Below, in pieces: positions 61,220 through 64,000 of a DNA stretch of 64,000 nucleotides. Source of the stretch: Sipunculus nudus (lineage: Eukaryota; Annelida; Sipuncula; Golfingiida; Sipunculidae); assembly GCA_026874595.1 (NCBI GenBank), contig CM049308.1, forward strand, positions 77,100,124 to 77,164,123, in the 5' to 3' direction. The notes below the pieces were generated by a model. That model was not told the origin of the DNA and made no database searches. It saw nothing but the letters and a program-made list of their open reading frames with translations. The position numbers and the translations under genes were made by a program. The number at the start of each line of letters is the position of its first letter. The stretch's first letter is position 1.

Positions 61220-61399
61220 TGGCCGTTATACCCGACCGAACTTAAAATTACTAATTATAATGATCACACATAAGAGTACATAACACCAGTGTCACGCGAT
61301 ATATAGTTTAGTCAGTGCCTTTATGAAAATTTGGTTTATATTGAGGACGTACATGGTACACACACTAAATCATAAGGTAACAGCTTACTCTGTGATATA
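61220..61399 (+). repeat. Degenerate tandem segment T, copy 2
   Basis: Second copy of the segment at 59840-60010, with the pogo-like MITE inserted at its right end. Confidence 0.65.
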
Positions 61400-61401
61400 T
61401 A

Positions 61402-61582
61402 CAGTGAAACCTCGTTGTGTCGAACTCGCTAAAGTCGAATAACCCGCTTATGTGGAAGATGCAGACTCGATTTCCGTACAACTCTAGTTAAATTATAAAA
61501 AGAAAACCCGCTTGTGTCGAACCTCGGTTGTGTCGACGTTTTCTGAGGGTCCCTTCGACTTCGACACAAGGAGGTTTCACTG
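61402..61582. mobile_element. Pogo-like MITE with TA target duplication
   Basis: Left end CAGTGAAACCTCGTTGTGTC and right end, reverse complemented, CAGTGAAACCTCCTTGTGTC; the terminal inverted repeats match at all but one of about 23 positions. TA flanks both ends (61400-61401, 61583-61584). The 181-bp element has no coding capacity. The CAGTG start and TA duplication place it with Tc1/mariner-pogo (Tigger-like) elements. Confidence 0.88.
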
Positions 61583-61711
61583 TATTTGATATTACAAAAT
61601 GTATTACAATGTTACTCATTTATTAATATTGGTATTTTAATTAGTTGTACGTTTAATTTGAAATTTATAAATTGTATTTAAGGTATATTCTGAAGAGATT
61701 AAACATTTATT

Positions 61712-61747
<36 letters not shown>

Positions 61748-62989
61748 AAAAATGAAGAACGTTAAAAAGAATATTGAGCTCTGGTCGTTGTTATCATAAA
61801 GTATAGAATGAATGACTATCCAATACATGTAGTTTACTTTATATAGGCTCTATCTGCAAATGAACCTTCCTTTTAAGTGTGGCATGTGTTGACAAAGTCC
61901 TTAGCAAATGCAGCTACCCGGGACAGGAAGTTTAAAATGCGAAAATAGACAGGCTTGAAGTTAAAAAACAACATTACAAACAACGTGAGTAACACCTCAC
62001 CGGCACCACGCATTCACCGCAACATGCAAACTGTCGCTGACCATTTAATGCTACCCGTGCATAACGCTGGTCACAAAGCACGAACGGTAGTCTTTGGTTG
62101 TAGTTTTGATGAATTAAATGCGGTATGGTCGAGACCCTACAGTTATTTTCTGATCGTTATTGGAATGTGGCCCAATATTTAAAATTGATATTTTATCTGC
62201 TTCTCGTTAAATGGTGAAATGTGGTCGAAAATTGGGAGCTTATGTGAGCATTTTTGTTATCGGAGTAATTAAAAACATTTTCATTTGTTACCTCTGACAG
62301 ATTGACATCTTTATTATGTGGTTAATTCATCATCATTCTTAACAATAGAATATGTGTTTGGTGCAAGTTTTAACCCTTATGTAAGTACCAATGTGTTTAA
62401 TATATTGTTATAAAAAATGATATTGACTTCCAAGGGTTTATAGTTTATATTCAGGTAATATCCAACTGAATAACAGAAAGATAAAAGTGGATCAGTTAAA
62501 AATCCCCGAAAGTTCCTTTTACATTTTTGTTTTAGAAAGTAAGGAGGATCAAAGAGGATTAAAACATACTTCTGGTGGTTATAACAGTTAAAGTAATACA
62601 AGAAGGACCGTGATAATGGTTACATAAACTTTAATAGCTCAGCGTTAGTAATAGAATCCTGTAATAGCATTCACGCCTGCTGGGCACACAGGCTAAACAA
62701 ACGCTGTTCACAGAACGCAAGGATGTAACCGAATATCCCACGTGACACTGACAATGAAGACAGATCCGCTAGCATTTTCTACACTAAAATCGTAACCCGT
62801 TTCGTATGTCTGTTGACCAATGAAAAATTGTATGATAAAGCATACCCTTGTCAAATGTCAAAAATGTTATTTTTCAGTTTATACTGTGTTTTAATTTTTG
62901 TTTCTATTTAAAAAATTACAACTAGACGAAAACAGGACTGATCGAAAACGATACAACCTCCCATCTACCCACATATCCTCCTATCTCAA
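61583..62989. other. No gene recognised
   Basis: A (TA)n tract lies at 61713-61742. No coding region or element is supported. Confidence 0.45.
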
Positions 62990-63130
62990 TCAGAGACAGG
63001 ACCGAAAATCCAGCCCAAACTTTAAAATTAATAATTAGTAATTAGCATAGTTGCATAGTTAGGGGACAAATAACGAGTGTCACGCGAACCAAGCGCTGGT
63101 GTCAGCAAATACAATACTAAAACTAATTTC
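62990..63130 (+). repeat. Degenerate tandem segment T, copy 3
   Basis: AACTTTAAAATTA(A/C)TAATTA and GTGTCACGCGA match copy 2 at 61220-61290. The segment leads directly into the promoter-like module at 63150. Confidence 0.55.
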
Positions 63131-63149
63131 TTCGTTAATAGTGGGTTTT

Positions 63150-63321
63150 GGGGATTCGTTTTGTATCACGTAAACTAAGGGCTGATGACGTAAAAGCGCT
63201 CATTAACATATTACAATAAATAGGTGTGTAACGCAGCTTTAAAACTGGCCTTCCTACGGCAGTCGCTAATGCTCGTGTTAGCATGCAAGGCTTTGCTTGA
63301 CAGATGCCTGTTGGTAAGTTA
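63150..63321 (+). promoter_or_regulatory. Promoter-plus-first-exon-like module, copy 2
   Basis: TTTTGTATCACGTAA, TGACGTAAAAGCGCTCATTAAC, a TATA-like AATAAATA, then a stretch ending in CTGTTGGTAAGTTAG with a splice donor at 63315. The layout parallels 53435-53652. If it is a real promoter, its gene continues beyond the window on the plus strand. Confidence 0.5.
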
Positions 63322-64000
63322 GACATTATATGCTGCTTGAATAACTTGAATTATTTAGGTTTTGCTATGTTTACAGTAAATTAACCCTTTGACACTTATT
63401 GATGAAAGTGGTTACACCTTAAGCCATAAGTGTATTTTGATTTTAAAAAAGTTCATTTCTATAACACATAATCTGTTATTACTAGTCAAATAAGCAATAA
63501 CGTACTCAAGATGAAGACGAACACAACAACAATCGTTATGGTTTCACCAATCTTGTTAGGTATTTCAGTCAGCTAAAATATCTCACAAGGTCTCACTTCT
63601 CCTGCTGTTATATTCGATTGCTACAGCTTGCATTGATACAATTCTCGTTTGGCATTTTATGGGCTTGTATAGCCAACAATAATATCTTAAATATCTGGAT
63701 GCACTATGATCCCAGCAGACATTTGTATTGGACTGGTAAAGTTTAAAGTTATCTAAGGCTGTCTGTTGAAAATATTTTAGGCTGTTATAGCCTACAGGGA
63801 TCTCACAAGTCTCGCCGTGAGTATATTTAGTAGCTTAGAAGTTATTTATTAGCTATATCTTATAAACATACTTACGCAAATATTACAGTTATAATAAGAT
63901 GTATTAATTGTACAACACGAACATTCTGTAGCGCTCATCAATACCTGTCTACTTCAAACAAGTTTAAACATAATCGTTTTCTTTTAATCGGGGCTTCGCA
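63322..64000. other. No gene recognised; possible first intron
   Basis: Non-coding sequence to the window end; would be the first intron if the donor at 63315 is used. Confidence 0.4.

Overview
The window is AT-rich animal DNA carrying many TA and CT microsatellites, poly-G/poly-C tracts, several classes of transposable element and intron-split genes. Two host genes are well supported, both on the minus strand. The repeat types, the LRRC74-like gene and an intronless orphan GPCR fit a lophotrochozoan, most likely a mollusc such as a bivalve. That assignment is inference; no species is claimed.

Layout. 1-5.8 kb holds a decayed Tx1/L1-like LINE on the minus strand (1383-3056) and a TA-flanked MITE (3903-4069). 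5878-7140 is a single-exon rhodopsin-family GPCR. 7.2-20.3 kb is non-coding and contains two pairs of dispersed direct repeats (9.04/16.66 kb and 16.06/18.36 kb) and a SINE-like block at 15.6 kb. 20345-29339 is a complete 12-exon gene. All splice phases close and it predicts 565 residues: a leucine-rich-repeat protein of the LRRC74 type with two degenerate EF-hands and a lysine-rich tail. 31.5-32.6 kb holds Helitron ends.

34384-42769 is a young Ty3/gypsy-type LTR retrotransposon. Its LTRs differ by about three substitutions and one 8-bp indel. The coding part is an RRM-like domain, a PNMA-like capsid region, a zinc knuckle, protease, RT, RNase H and integrase. It is inactivated by a 2-bp insertion at the RT active site, a second frameshift before integrase and an in-frame stop; the 3' LTR is truncated at a poly-C tract. 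Each LTR carries a 377-bp intron-like segment bounded by a 25-bp direct repeat.

44.4-64 kb is dominated by repeats. A CR1/jockey-like LINE lies at 45.0-47.0 kb. A large composite element at 48.42-51.91 kb is built of two different tandem arrays and is inserted into an older TIR element. Part of its second array recurs inverted at 57.6-58.6 kb, with the palindrome AGGTGGCGCCACCT recurring at alternating spacings of about 129 and 149 bp. A Harbinger-like MITE has TAA target duplications (53666-54161) and a pogo-like MITE has TA duplications (61402-61582). Promoter-like segments at 53.4 kb and 63.1 kb look like diverged copies of one promoter plus first exon, and a related segment recurs at 59.85, 61.22 and 63.0 kb.

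The host genes show no obvious functional link to each other. The most unusual items are the RRM-plus-PNMA-like gag, the intron-like LTR duplication and the phase-locked palindrome arrays.
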